Shown: positions 28,431 through 37,193, counted from the stretch's first letter. The stretch: 64,000 nucleotides of DNA from CAVVKW01 sp963761705 (GCA_963761705.1 CAVXHK010000001.1:2080687-2144686), one strand, 5' to 3'. The notes: generated from the letters alone by a model not told the origin. A program made the numbers and translations.

Positions 28431-28432
28431 CT

Positions 28433-28714
28433 TCATTTGTTGAGTCGACGGATGATTCGATCGGGGTCGGAGCGAAGATCTATAATCGCCTGAACGAATA
28501 TGCGATATCCCTCAACAGTATAAAAAATTCCGTATGGAAACTTTGGAATAAGTAATCGACGAAATGGCTCCAAGTAAATAGGCCCCGACTTCGGAAAGCG
28601 GCAAATCTGTGCGATCCGATCATCGAATGCGGCATAGAAGGTATCTCCGTAATCAGAGTAGATCTCCAAGAATTCGATTTCGGCGCCGAGAAGAAGTTCG
28701 ACTGTGAACTCCAT
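28433..28714 (-). CDS. RelE/ParE-family toxin
   Basis: The 93-residue protein has the ParE-like layout: GAEIEFLEIYSDYGDTFYAAFDDRIAQICRFPKSGPIY, then RRLLIPKFPYGIFYTVEGYRIFVQAIIDLRSDPDRI. Partner antitoxin is the adjacent upstream gene. Confidence 0.87.
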   Translation of the reverse strand: MEFTVELLLGAEIEFLEIYSDYGDTFYAAFDDRIAQICRFPKSGPIYLEPFRRLLIPKFPYGIFYTVEGYRIFVQAIIDLRSDPDRIIRRLNK

Positions 28715-28924
28715 CTACTTACCGATTCGCCGCTTGATAGACTCCCATGGGGTTGTGGAATGCATACCAGATCTGAAGGCCGAATATCGCTCTTGGAGCA
28801 TCTCGACAATGAGCGGATCTGGTGCAAGTGTCTCGGAAATGGATATTTGGGCCCACAGCTCAGTTGCCAACTCAAATTTTTGGCTGTCCGTGAGCTGTTC
28901 GATCTCTGGTAGTTGTTCGATCAT
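28715..28924 (-). CDS. Addiction-module antitoxin
   Basis: The 69-residue protein (IEQLTDSQKFELATELWAQI, LIVEMLQERYSAFRSG) resembles TIGR02574-type antitoxins. It abuts the toxin gene. Confidence 0.8.
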   Translation of the reverse strand: MIEQLPEIEQLTDSQKFELATELWAQISISETLAPDPLIVEMLQERYSAFRSGMHSTTPWESIKRRIGK

Positions 28925-28974
28925 GTCCAGAAACTACCCGGTATGTCGGAAAATGGCAATTCCGAGATTCATGG

Positions 28975-29094
28975 AGCTAACGTCAAGCTCAGCGAACGGG
29001 TGTTGAGCAAGGGGTTGTGATCATCGAGGGTCCGGTCGTGGAATAAAGTTCGGCCACGGCGCGGCTAGGGGTTCGCTGCAGCGCCTTGTTCGGC
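28975..29094 (-). repeat. attC 11
   Basis: Boxes AGCTAAC and GTTCGGC. Shorter and divergent in the centre; stem reads CTCAGCGAAC on the left and GTTCGCTGCAG on the right, a paired change. Confidence 0.85.
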
Positions 29095-29447
29095 TGCATT
29101 TGTAACCAAAATGGGCTTTCCGTTCTTAAAATGAAGCTGATAAGTAGTCCCTGATTCGACATTGACCTTCAAAATATATTTCTTTGGATCTTCCAATGAT
29201 CGTTGCTGAATCGTTAGAGTGTGTGGCCCAGGCTGGAGTAAAATATATGGAACAACCGTTACTATAGTTCCTGATTTTCTTTTGGGAGACGCTCCATCAA
29301 CCGAAATGACATGATAACTTGGATTTCAGAATACTTCACAGCAACATCGTTAATTTCTGCGAGTGAACTTCTGCTGCATGAAGTAAATACCACCGGAAAA
29401 AATACTCCCAATACGGGAAGTATACGAAGAGGAGAATTCATTAATAA
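29057..29447 (-). pseudogene. Cassette lipoprotein with frameshift
   Basis: The frame from about 29,440 begins MNSPLRILPVLGVFFPVVFTSCSRSS, a lipoprotein signal with lipobox FTSC. Near 29,311-29,322 the frame breaks; one extra A in an A run would join it to NPSYHVISVDGASPKRKSG, ILLQPGPHTLTIQQRSLEDPKKYIL and GTTYQLHFKNGKPILVTNAAEQGAAANP, ending in attC 11. The C-terminal part looks like a PEGA-type beta domain. Sequencing error is possible. Confidence 0.7.
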
Positions 29448-29449
29448 TA

Positions 29450-29576
29450 GCCGAACGTCAAGCTCAGCCACCCCGAGCGGGCGATCTGAGGCTACTGGTG
29501 ATCAACTGCAAGTTGCGGGTCCGCGCAACCCCTAAGAGCGAAGCGGCTAGGGGTTGGCTGCAGCGCCTTGTTAGGC
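29450..29576 (-). repeat. attC 12
   Basis: Boxes GCCGAAC and GTTAGGC. Confidence 0.92.
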
Positions 29577-29577
29577 C

Positions 29578-29910
29578 TCAGGCGATCTCGATGATTGGTT
29601 CTCCGGATTTGAGAAGAAGTAGTGCGTCGTTGAGTTGAGTTGCTAACTTTGATTTCAACGTGGTTTCCGAAGTGTTTCCACATGTAACCCAAAGGATTTG
29701 GGGTGGAGGTCCATGACGTTCAACAAGATCAACGAAATCACCATCTTTACTCATGACGACCGTTCCTGGAATGCGCGCTGCATCAAATATATCGATGTCA
29801 GGGGAATCACGCATTTGAAGATCTCGAATCGGATAGGACTCAATCATGAATGTTTCTCGAATCCATCTGGCAATGCGTGGCGATATATGTGCATCCACCC
29901 AAATCGTCAC
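29578..29910 (-). CDS. DUF5615 PIN-like toxin
   Basis: The 110-residue protein starts MTIWVDAHISPRIARWI and carries ARIPGTVVMSKDGDFVDLVERHGPPPQILWV, the DUF5615 pattern with acidic PIN-type residues. Overlaps the DUF433 gene by 4 bp. Confidence 0.88.
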   Translation of the reverse strand: MTIWVDAHISPRIARWIRETFMIESYPIRDLQMRDSPDIDIFDAARIPGTVVMSKDGDFVDLVERHGPPPQILWVTCGNTSETTLKSKLATQLNDALLLLKSGEPIIEIA

Positions 29911-30125
29911 GCTGCGAGGATTGGATGGTCAATACGCTGTCGAGCAAACATGAGGCTTGCTTTAATGTCATCTGGTTCTAAATCAGGAAGCTCATCGAGA
30001 ATCTGAGCAGATGATAAGCCGTTGGCGAGGAGATCGAGAACGTCAGTAACGCGAATTCTCATGCCTCGGATACACGGACGACCTCCGCACTTTCCGATTT
30101 CCGATGTGATGCGATCGATTGTCAT
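29907..30125 (-). CDS. DUF433 antitoxin
   Basis: The 72-residue protein MTIDRITSEIGKCGGRPCIRGMRIRVTDVLDLLANGLSSAQIL is a standard DUF433 antitoxin, first gene of the pair. Confidence 0.9.
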   Translation of the reverse strand: MTIDRITSEIGKCGGRPCIRGMRIRVTDVLDLLANGLSSAQILDELPDLEPDDIKASLMFARQRIDHPILAA

Positions 30126-30174
30126 GTTCTCAGAGAATTACTTCATCGCCGGGAGTCGGTCAATGAATTCATGG

Positions 30175-30300
30175 CCTAACGTCAAGCTCAGCCACCCTGA
30201 ACGGGTGGTCTGAGGCTACTGGTGATCAACTGCCGGTAAGAGGTCAGCGCAACCCCGAGAGCGAAGCGGCTAGGGGTTGGCTGCAGCGTCTTGATGGACA
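30175..30300 (-). repeat. attC 13
   Basis: Boxes GCCTAAC and GATGGAC (GAT type); attC of family A copy 1. Confidence 0.92.
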
Positions 30301-30619
30301 GAGCATTTTTGTAACGGTGAGCTGCAAGTGGAGTGATCGAATCTTGGGAATCCTCGCTCATCGTGTGACACGACAATACACGGAGTCCGATCGGTAATTC
30401 TTTGCAGATGTTCGCGTTGCAGTCCTCTTGCCGTCGTGGCGCTCGATGAGCTTCTGCGGGCGGGCAATCGTGGGAATGAAGTCGGATGAAGAAGTCGATT
30501 CGGACATCACATGGAAAATGAGTAGAAATATCTTTCAGAACGCCGTCGCAATCGAGGATGCAGTGAGTTGCGGCCCTCGCAATCGCAGTCGGAGGCCTCA
30601 GTATCTGTCTCTGTCCATC
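30294..30619 (-). repeat. Non-coding cassette family A, copy 1
   Basis: Bounded by GATGGACAGAG and CTCTGTCCATC. Contains the 19-bp inverted repeat GCTCATCGTGTGACACGAC (30356-30374) and GTCGTGGCGCTCGATGAGC (30433-30451) around a 58-base loop. Frames on both strands are broken by single-base indels between copies, so I do not call a gene. Confidence 0.85.
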
Positions 30620-30737
30620 GTCAAGCTCAGCCACCCTGAACGGGTGAACGCGTTTGCATGGTGATCAACCGCCCGTGGAGGGTCCGCGCAACCCAGCCGC
30701 GAAGCGGCTAAGGGTTGGCTGCAGCGCCTTGTTCGGC
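30613..30737 (-). repeat. attC 14
   Basis: Boxes GTCCATC (GAT type) and GTTCGGC. Confidence 0.92.
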
Positions 30738-31184
30738 TGTATGTACCGATGGTTGGGTAGAAACGACGACCGTTCCTGCCATCATGTCATGCCATCCTCG
30801 CTTTCGCTTATCAAATGCAACCCATATATATCCGAGGAACAAGGGTAGAGCAGAGACAAAATACCCAATATATCGAATAATCCACTGTTTAAGTGTCGGA
30901 GTCCCTCCGGTGTCTGCATCAACGATCCTTGAACGAATCGCCATCTTTCCTGGTGTCGCCTGCTTCCACACCCAAAATCCAATGACAATGAAAATCGGAA
31001 GAATCCATGAGAAAAATATGTCAGCCGGACCAGCGGAGAAGCCCGTGACTTCTGGATCAAAATATGACCACCCATAAATGGATACCAGAAGAGGCAACGT
31101 GACAATACATATGAATATGGTGTCAATTATTGATGCTAAAACTCGGATCCAGAACCCTTGAAATGTGCTTAGAGGTGTATTCAT
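30708..31184 (-). CDS. RDD-family membrane protein
   Basis: The 158-residue protein has the RDD layout: FWIRVLASIIDTIFICIVTLPLL (helix 1 with Arg and Asp), a second helix, KQATPGKMAIRSRIVDADTGGTPTLKQWIIRYIGY, a third helix and KRKRGWHDMMAGTVVV. RDD proteins are thought to act in ion transport; role here unknown. The last eight residues (EQGAAANP) are encoded by the attC. Confidence 0.9.
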   Translation of the reverse strand: MNTPLSTFQGFWIRVLASIIDTIFICIVTLPLLVSIYGWSYFDPEVTGFSAGPADIFFSWILPIFIVIGFWVWKQATPGKMAIRSRIVDADTGGTPTLKQWIIRYIGYFVSALPLFLGYIWVAFDKRKRGWHDMMAGTVVVSTQPSVHTAEQGAAANP

Positions 31185-31194
31185 ATTTATTAGA

Positions 31195-31318
31195 GCCGAA
31201 CGTCAAGCTCAGCCACCCCGAACGGGCGACCGAGGTTCTCTGGTGTGCACTGCCATCTGCGCGTTCCTCAATCCCAGGCGCGAAGCGGCTAGGGGTTGGC
31301 TGCAGCGCCTTGTTCGGC
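31195..31318 (-). repeat. attC 15
   Basis: Boxes GCCGAAC and GTTCGGC; attC of the cassette split by the 1.8-kb insertion sequence. Confidence 0.92.
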
Positions 31319-31391
31319 CGCTTTCTGCATTGCTTTTAACAGGATTGGCGAAATCAAAACATGCTTCAAGAGTTCTTCTGTCAGATAAATA
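31289..31391 (-). pseudogene. 3' end of cassette membrane gene split by insertion sequence
   Basis: Reads IYLTEELLKHVLISPILLKAMQKAA plus the attC-encoded tail EQGAAANP. Removing the insertion sequence and one TAAATA copy joins it in frame to the gene starting at 33448. Confidence 0.85.
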
Positions 31392-33221
31392 GAGCCTGTC
31401 CGAAAAGAGGGCAAAATGGGGAAGGCGAGGATTTTGCTGGCATTCGGAGGGGATCGAATGGGGCAGAGGGCGGGTTTTTGGCCACGAGATGGGCTGGCGA
31501 GCGGATTGGGGCGATTTTTGGGCATGGCCGCCCCGGGCGGACAGCTTCAGTCGTGAGATTTGAGGCGTCGAGTCAGGTTTCTGACGCTTGAGTCACCCAA
31601 GGCATTCGGGCAACGACCCAGAGATTGTGAGAGAGCACGGCCCAAGCCACTTGAAGTTCTCGATTGGCGAAGCCTTTGGCGCGGGGAACTCCGCGTTGAA
31701 GGAAAACGTTCTTGAGGACGCCGATCCGGCCTTCAGTCTGAGCTCGGCGGCGGGCAGTGGCGGCGAAGACTTCGTCCTCCTGGAGACGGGTCGAGAGTTC
31801 GGTGGGATTTCGCGGACAGAGTCCGTTGAAGATTTCCTCTTTCTTGAGCAGGCGAGCGCTGGCGGCGCTCTCGAAGCCGCGGTCGGCCACGACGCCGTAA
31901 AGACGCCCCTGACATTTTGCTTTGATGGCTGGGAGGCGTTCGATGAGCCATTTGGCGTCGCCGGGCGAGTTCTCCCGGCGTAACTCGTGATCGATGATGA
32001 AGCCTTGTGAGTTCTCGACCACCCAGAGGCTGTTGCCAAACTCGACGTTGGCTCCGGCTTTGCCGCGCACGATGACGTGCAGGTCGCTTTCGTAGAGGCT
32101 GAGGATCTTATCGGCGTTGGCAACTTTGCGCTCTCCGATGATGCGTTCGTGCGCCTGCTGGCGGGCGGCCGGCAGGCGGCCAAGGACGTTGTCCATGCGC
32201 CGGAGAATGACCTCGGCTTGCGGGCGGCTCAGATCGGTCTGTGCCCGGCGTGCATCGAGCGCGGTGCGGTATCGCTGAGCGTGTTCTTCGACGATGCGCA
32301 CCAGCCGCTTGATCGTGCGCAAGATGCGCTTGCGTTCCTTTTTACCGCCGGGTTTACGCCGACTCGCCGCGCTCATCCCCATGGCCAGCGCGTTGATCTC
32401 GCCCAGCAAGCTTTCGGGCTCGGGCATGCGATGACGCAACCCGTGGCGACGGATCACCACGATGCTCTTAATCAGCGTGCGCACGCCATCGCGCAAAAGC
32501 ACCCAGTCGGTCGGAAAGTGAATGTTGGCCGCTAAACACGTCGTGTCGGCCCACACCACGTGCAGATCCAACTCATGCTCCAAACCGATCTCAGCCGCTC
32601 TCCTTTCATCGGCCAGCGCAGCGCTCAAAGCCTCGAGAAGCGGCGTCATCTTTTCCAGCGGCAGCCAGTGGGCGTAGTCGCGTAGCGTGCTCTTGCCCGG
32701 CACCCTCACGACCTCGAAATCATCCATCCGGCAAAACCACCGGTAAAGCGCACTCATCGCCAGCGTCTTGCTCATCTGCCGGAAGCTGCCTCCAACCACG
32801 TTCTTGAGAATCGTGCACCGCAACGCCCGCCGACTGTGCCGCAGATACCGCTCGCTGGCCGCTGGCCCGCGAAGGACTTTCTCGCCGGACTCCTCCAACT
32901 TGGCCGCATTGGCTTCGAACTCTTCCAAGCTACTTCCCAGAAACAGCTCCTCAATCCTGCTCTCGTTCAGGATCCGATCCATCCGCACCAGCAACTGCTC
33001 TTCCTGCTCGTAATCCTGGCAGCCCAACACTCGCGGAAGGGCTCGACGCAGCGTCTCCTGAATCTCTATAACTTTTCCCATCGGCGCGCTTTCTTTTTGT
33101 CGGCTAAACAAAATTATAAACGCCCGATTTGGGGCATGGCAGCGTTTTTCGCGCTTCATGCCCCGCCTTTTTCACCAGCTTGCCCTCTTCAATGCTTGAT
33201 CCGTTCTTCTCGGACAGGCTC
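31392..33221 (-). mobile_element. Insertion sequence, 1830 bp, with 6-bp target duplication
   Basis: Terminal inverted repeats begin GAGCCTGTCCGA and differ by a base or two (GAGCCTGTCCGAAAAGA left, GAGCCTGTCCGAGAAGA right). TAAATA occurs directly outside both ends (31386-31391 and 33222-33227). One transposase gene inside. It splits a cassette gene. Confidence 0.92.
31573..33081 (-). CDS. DDE transposase (ISNCY/IS1182-like, family uncertain)
   Basis: The 502-residue protein starting MGKVIEIQETLRRALPRVLG has RYLRHSRRALRCTILKNVVGGSFRQMSK, WADTTCLAANIHFPTDW with a probable catalytic Asp, VADRGFESAASARLL with a second, and QTEGRIGVLKNVFLQRGVPRAKG with the Glu. This is the layout of large DDE transposases with an insertion of helices; I cannot fix the family by eye. 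The start at 33081 is chosen over 33159 because the extra residues are lysine-rich and near the terminal repeat. Confidence 0.85.
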   Translation of the reverse strand: MGKVIEIQETLRRALPRVLGCQDYEQEEQLLVRMDRILNESRIEELFLGSSLEEFEANAAKLEESGEKVLRGPAASERYLRHSRRALRCTILKNVVGGSFRQMSKTLAMSALYRWFCRMDDFEVVRVPGKSTLRDYAHWLPLEKMTPLLEALSAALADERRAAEIGLEHELDLHVVWADTTCLAANIHFPTDWVLLRDGVRTLIKSIVVIRRHGLRHRMPEPESLLGEINALAMGMSAASRRKPGGKKERKRILRTIKRLVRIVEEHAQRYRTALDARRAQTDLSRPQAEVILRRMDNVLGRLPAARQQAHERIIGERKVANADKILSLYESDLHVIVRGKAGANVEFGNSLWVVENSQGFIIDHELRRENSPGDAKWLIERLPAIKAKCQGRLYGVVADRGFESAASARLLKKEEIFNGLCPRNPTELSTRLQEDEVFAATARRRAQTEGRIGVLKNVFLQRGVPRAKGFANRELQVAWAVLSHNLWVVARMPWVTQASET

Positions 33222-33448
33222 TAAATAGCACCTAAAAAAAGCGGTATAAAAGCCATAACGCCAAAAGACCAGTGGAACATCAAAATATAGAAAGATACTA
33301 AATTCGTGATTAGAGATGCCAATAGGAAGAAGCGACACCGGATCATCAATCTCGAATCTTCCTTCAACAGAGTTTGAATGACTGCACTTTGCTCCTTCCA
33401 AGACATTCCGCGGAGTTCTCGAGGAGGTAAAAAATAGGAGTAGCTCAT
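33222..33448 (-). pseudogene. 5' part of cassette membrane gene split by insertion sequence
   Basis: Starts MSYSYFLPPRELRGMSWKEQSAVIQTLL and has two hydrophobic stretches (FFLLASLITNLVSFYILMF and FGVMAFIPLFLGAI) before the insertion. The intact product would be about 107 residues including the attC tail. Small membrane protein of unknown role. Confidence 0.75.
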
Positions 33449-33680
33449 TATGAGATTCGAAAGCAGCTGCTATGCAGGTGGTTATGACTAAAAAGGCTTT
33501 GCCGACAGGTGATTGGACTCTGATTGCGACGGGTGAGCTTAGATGGAGGTTCGAGATGTCATGGAAGGGGAGTTTGTCGCAAATAAATCCTGGCGTTGGG
33601 GCGATTCGGGACAATTAAAAGATGGCTCCTGTGGACTTCCGTCAAAACCACTACCTATGGCGGCAGTCGTTTACTTTATA

Positions 33681-33806
33681 GCCGAACGTCAAGCTCAGCC
33701 ACCCTGAACGGATGACCGAATACTACTGGTGATCAACTGCCGGTGGGGTGACCGCGCAACCCCAGGAGCGAAGCGGATAGGGGTTGGCTGCAGCGCCTTG
33801 TTCGGT
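33681..33806 (-). repeat. attC 16
   Basis: Boxes GCCGAAC and GTTCGGT. Confidence 0.92.
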
Positions 33807-33817
33807 CCGTATTATAT

Positions 33818-34222
33818 TTAGGGTGAGATTTCGATTTTTGACCAGGGAAATCCGCCATCGAAAGCGAAAGTTATAGACGAATCTCTTTCTCGAGCTGTTA
33901 GTGACGCCGCCTTGTCGCGAGAAGATCTCGACGATTGTATTGCCATCTCACTGGAGATTGGAAACCGAGACAACATCTTCGACAAGGCGGAAAAATATAC
34001 TTTGATCCCATTTAGATCAGTGAGTTCTGGAATAGTGGAATCTGGGAAAATCCGAATTCTAGAGTTTGTTGTGCGAATTTCAATTGAGTCGTTCAATTGA
34101 TAAATCAATTCGATAGCTGATAAAGACACGGTTGCGCTCTTATCATCTGATGTGAAGCGCGCAACTTCATGAGAATATGCTGATTGGGAAATGATTAAGG
34201 CGAGAATGCAGAGGTATTTCAT
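33818..34222 (-). CDS. Small secreted protein, unknown
   Basis: The 134-residue protein begins MKYLCILALIISQSAYSHE, a signal peptide with a likely cleavage after AYS. The mature part has no family I recognise (KSATVSLSAIELIYQLNDSIEIRTTNSRIRIFPD). The start at 34222 is preferred to an in-frame GTG inside attC 17. Confidence 0.75.
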   Translation of the reverse strand: MKYLCILALIISQSAYSHEVARFTSDDKSATVSLSAIELIYQLNDSIEIRTTNSRIRIFPDSTIPELTDLNGIKVYFSALSKMLSRFPISSEMAIQSSRSSRDKAASLTARERDSSITFAFDGGFPWSKIEISP

Positions 34223-34236
34223 AAATAATTGTAATG

Positions 34237-34362
34237 ACCGAACGTCAAGCTCAGCCACCCTGAACGGGCGGACTGAGGCATCTGGTGATCAACTGCCGGT
34301 AAGAGGTCCGCGCAACCCCGAGAGCGAAGCGGCTAGGGGTTGGCTGCAGCGTCTTGATGGAC
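34237..34362 (-). repeat. attC 17
   Basis: Boxes ACCGAAC and GATGGAC; attC of family A copy 2. Confidence 0.92.
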
Positions 34363-34680
34363 AGAGCATTTTTGTAACGGTGAGCTGCCAGTGGAGTGAT
34401 CGAATCTTGGGAATCTTCGCTCATCGTGTGACACGACAATACACGGAGTCCGGGTAATTCTTTGCAGATGTTCGCGTTGCAGTCCTCTTGCCGTCGTGGC
34501 GCTCGATGAGCTTCTGCGGGAAGGCAATCGTGAGAATGAAGTCGGATAAAGGAGTCGATACGGACATCCCATGGAGAAATGAATCGAACTATCTTTCAGA
34601 GCGTCGTGGCAATCATAGATGCAGTGAGTCGCGGCCCTCGCGTTCGCAGTCGGAGGACTCAGTATCTGTCTCCGTCCATC
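34356..34680 (-). repeat. Non-coding cassette family A, copy 2
   Basis: As copy 1 with a 4-base deletion in the loop (CGGAGTCCGGGTAATTC) and several substitutions; ends CTCCGTCCATC. Confidence 0.85.
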
Positions 34681-34799
34681 GTCAAGCTCAGCCACCCCGA
34701 TCGGGTGTTTGTGTTCGACTAGTGTCCGGCTGAAGTTGTGGGTCCGCGCAACGCCTAAGAGCGGAGCGGCTAGGGGTTGGCTGCAGCGCCTTGTTAGCC
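34674..34799 (-). repeat. attC 18
   Basis: Boxes GTCCATC and GTTAGCC. Confidence 0.9.
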
Positions 34800-34800
34800 T

Positions 34801-35181
34801 TCAGGATTTTATGTATAGGACATTTACATTTTCCAACATTGGGAAATGCTTGCTGTTGAGAGTTTCTAGTGTGAGGTCATGTAGTTCTGCAGTGGCGGCA
34901 ATAATGCAGTCGGCCAACCCGGTGCCATGAGACGGTCGGAACTGTCGTGCGTAGAGACCAGCTTTTTCTGCAATCTCCACGGTCATTGGGAGGACCGTGA
35001 ATGCTGAAATGCTCTTCTCTAGTAGAGTCCTTTCTGAACCCTCGCGAATCCCTTGGTATAGCTCGGCAACGGTCATCACAGAAAGGTATGAATCCGTGAC
35101 AATTGATTCTAAATGGGAGACGGCATCAGGGCTGTCCCTCAAGTAGTCGATTAAAATGTCAGTATCAATGAGGCGAGCCAT
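34801..35181 (-). CDS. VapC-type PIN toxin
   Basis: The 126-residue PIN protein has DTDILIDYLRDSPDAV, SVMTVAELYQGIREGSE, GLADCIIAATAELHDLTLETLNSKHF: all four acidic positions are present. It abuts its ribbon-helix-helix antitoxin gene. Confidence 0.94.
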   Translation of the reverse strand: MARLIDTDILIDYLRDSPDAVSHLESIVTDSYLSVMTVAELYQGIREGSERTLLEKSISAFTVLPMTVEIAEKAGLYARQFRPSHGTGLADCIIAATAELHDLTLETLNSKHFPMLENVNVLYIKS

Positions 35182-35415
35182 CTAAAAGCGATCGAATTCT
35201 GAACGCATCTCCGCGAGATTGATGCAATTTTCACGATCAGCCCACATTCCGCGTGATGATCTGAGCGCTCGTAATCGGTTGCCGGAGTCTCGACGTGAGA
35301 TAAACTCGTCAATCGCTTGCCTGATCAGTTCACTTTTCCCGCGTCCAAATGACTTGGATAGGTGCGCTATGGCAGAATTCTCCTCCTCTGTAAGGTATAT
35401 TTGCGTTCGGATCAT
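35182..35415 (-). CDS. Ribbon-helix-helix (CopG-like) antitoxin
   Basis: The 77-residue protein MIRTQIYLTEEENSAIAHLSKSFGRGKSELIRQAIDEFISRRDS is a CopG/VapB-type DNA-binding antitoxin; the C-terminus should hold the toxin. First gene of the pair. Confidence 0.93.
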   Translation of the reverse strand: MIRTQIYLTEEENSAIAHLSKSFGRGKSELIRQAIDEFISRRDSGNRLRALRSSRGMWADRENCINLAEMRSEFDRF

Positions 35416-35433
35416 ACATTATGATGTATGATC
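35410..35433 (-). promoter_or_regulatory. Perfect palindrome at antitoxin start
   Basis: GATCATACAT and ATGTATGATC arms with TATG between, overlapping the start codon of the CopG-like gene. Strong candidate operator; inferred from symmetry and position. Confidence 0.75.
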
Positions 35434-35461
35434 GGGTGCCGTTTGTCAACTCATGAGATAG

Positions 35462-35586
35462 GGCTAACGTCAAGCTCAGCCACCCTCAACGGGCGACCGG
35501 ATGCAACTGGTGATCAACTGCCGGTAGCGGGTGGCGCAACCCCAGGAGCGAAGCGGATAGGGGTTGGCTGCAGCGCCTTGTTAGGC
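35462..35586 (-). repeat. attC 19
   Basis: Boxes GGCTAAC and GTTAGGC. Confidence 0.92.
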
Positions 35587-35592
35587 TCATTT

Positions 35593-35961
35593 TTAGCCGG
35601 CCGTGTAGAACAGTAGAACGAGAGCTACGGGAATCACAACTCCCACGAGTAGTGATATCAATGTTGGAAGAGCCTTTCCGTATCGGAATGCTAATATGAT
35701 CCCGATGACCATCGTAAAAACGAAAGAAATGGATGCGAGAACCAAGAACCATTTCATGTATTCAGATGACCAACTTCCACCAAGCTTCACACCAGAGCTT
35801 GTGTGAATTGTCGAAAGCATTTGCAGAATTGAAGGACCTTCACTGTTTGCGGGCACATTCTGCAGACGGAACGTTTGCCAAATTCCTGACACCGCTAAAA
35901 ATGTGAGTATTGGTGCAAAAAGACATCCGAGATAGAGATGAAGCTTGCGAAGAAATTTCAT
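35593..35961 (-). CDS. PepSY-associated membrane protein-like
   Basis: The 122-residue protein starts MKFLRKLHLYLGCLFAPILTFLAVSGIWQTF, the pattern of the first helix of PepSY_TM proteins, and has two more hydrophobic helices (WFLVLASISFVFTMVIGIILAF, LISLLVGVVIPVALVLLFYTAG). Inner-membrane protein; role unknown. Confidence 0.75.
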   Translation of the reverse strand: MKFLRKLHLYLGCLFAPILTFLAVSGIWQTFRLQNVPANSEGPSILQMLSTIHTSSGVKLGGSWSSEYMKWFLVLASISFVFTMVIGIILAFRYGKALPTLISLLVGVVIPVALVLLFYTAG

Positions 35962-35967
35962 ATTAAT

Positions 35968-36091
35968 GCCTAACGTCAAGCTCAGTCACCCCGAACGGGT
36001 GTTGAAAAAGTGGTGTGATCATCTGCAATCTGACCGTCCGCCAACCCCGAGAGCGAAGCGGCTAGGGGTTGACTGCAGCGCCTTGTTAGGG
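35968..36091 (-). repeat. attC 20
   Basis: Boxes GCCTAAC and GTTAGGG. Variant stem CAGTCACC / GTTGACTGCAG. Confidence 0.92.
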
Positions 36092-36403
36092 CCGTATTTG
36101 TATGTAGCTTCCGACTGTTGAATCTCTGATAGCCGACCTGATTTCTTCGATGCGGGCTTCGATCAGCTCAAGGAGCGTAAACGGAAGTTCAACGATTGAT
36201 ACAATTCGATTCGATAAATTTTGCTGATATCGAAGATTCTTGTCACCGGTGACGAGAACATCGAATTGACCGTCAATGAGCTTCACCAGTGAGCCATTCT
36301 TCACTCCAGTCCACCCTCTGTAGCGAACGGTGACGACATCGAATTCGTGTAACAGAAGTCGAAGGTCAATTGGCAGGTTCTCGTCAAGAATGACTGTCTT
36401 CAC
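36086..36403 (-). CDS. DUF5615 PIN-like toxin
   Basis: The 105-residue protein starts MKTVILDENLPIDLRLLLHEFDVVTVRYRGWTGVKNGSLVKLIDGQFDVLVTGDKNLRYQQN, the DUF5615 pattern. It overlaps the DUF433 gene by 20 bp. Confidence 0.9.
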   Translation of the reverse strand: MKTVILDENLPIDLRLLLHEFDVVTVRYRGWTGVKNGSLVKLIDGQFDVLVTGDKNLRYQQNLSNRIVSIVELPFTLLELIEARIEEIRSAIRDSTVGSYIQIRP

Positions 36404-36596
36404 GAACCAATTTGAGGAACTCCAGAGCGTCGTTCCGATCTACTGAAGGGAATTGTGCGAGAAATGAGTCTACCGAATGGCCAGCGTCGATGTATTCGAG
36501 CAAAGACTGAGCCATCACACGTGTATCTCGAAAGACGACCGTTCCACCCAGAATTTCTGGATCGGAGTGAACTGGGCTGTGATCAAGGGTTACCAT
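36384..36596 (-). CDS. DUF433 antitoxin
   Basis: The 70-residue protein HSDPEILGGTVVFRDTRVMAQSLLEYIDAGHSVDSFLAQFPSV is DUF433, first gene of the pair. Confidence 0.9.
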   Translation of the reverse strand: MVTLDHSPVHSDPEILGGTVVFRDTRVMAQSLLEYIDAGHSVDSFLAQFPSVDRNDALEFLKLVREDSHS

Positions 36597-36640
36597 TGGA
36601 GAATTTTACCGATTACGAATCTTTTTGCAACTGTATTGGG

Positions 36641-36764
36641 CCCTAACGTCAAGCTCAGGCACCCTGAACGGACGATGGAATTGAACTGGTGATCAACTGC
36701 CCGTGGCGGGTGGCGCAACCCAGCCGCGCAGCGGCTAAGGGTTGGCTGCAGCGCCTTGTTCGGC
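36641..36764 (-). repeat. attC 21
   Basis: Boxes CCCTAAC and GTTCGGC. Confidence 0.92.
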
Positions 36765-37193
36765 TGTATTTCCTACCCAAGTGGACGACGGAATAAGCAG
36801 AACTATTCCGATGAGGATTAATAGCCATCCTGGGAAGAAGGTCATTCGCAGATCCTCGGAAACTCTACTCAAAAGATGCCTGAAATCTTCACCATCCTTT
36901 ATCCCGCGTAGTCTGATCGAGTTGTCGTCGATGATCAGCGAGCGATTCCATACATCTTCATTTATGTTATCGCGATCTGCTCTGGCGCTTTCAGTTACGT
37001 TGATCTCTACGAATGTGAATTGGCGCCGCAACTCCATCGGAATGATTGAGCTATAATAGAAGCATTTGTATAGCCAGAATACTCCCATTGAAATGATCAG
37101 AAGGCCTAGAACAATGTCTCTTTTTCGGTTCATTGGATGAAGGCGGGTGAATATCTTCTCTAATCTGAGATGTTGCGCTTGCGAAAATTTCAT
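36735..37193 (-). CDS. Two-helix membrane protein, unknown
   Basis: The 152-residue frame has helices at about 27-45 (IVLGLLIISMGVFWLYKCF) and 124-140 (FFPGWLLILIGIVLLIP) with a soluble segment between. The ATG at 37193 lies inside the CATCCGCCGGAGGC motif; a second ATG at 37133 (MNRKRD) could be the start. The tail EQGAAANP comes from attC 21. Confidence 0.7.
   Translation of the reverse strand: MKFSQAQHLRLEKIFTRLHPMNRKRDIVLGLLIISMGVFWLYKCFYYSSIIPMELRRQFTFVEINVTESARADRDNINEDVWNRSLIIDDNSIRLRGIKDGEDFRHLLSRVSEDLRMTFFPGWLLILIGIVLLIPSSTWVGNTAEQGAAANP

Noticed and set aside
30188..30634. A 148-residue minus-strand frame through family A, starting in the attC, and a 78-residue plus-strand frame over the same DNA
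   Set aside because: Copies of family A differ by single-base insertions and deletions that break both frames (for example copies 3, 4, 5 and 8). The apparent proteins are translations of attC and of the repeat.
33189..33614. A 141-residue minus-strand frame overlapping the split cassette gene
   Set aside because: It runs into the insertion sequence end; the competing frame rejoins exactly with the downstream half, so that one is preferred.
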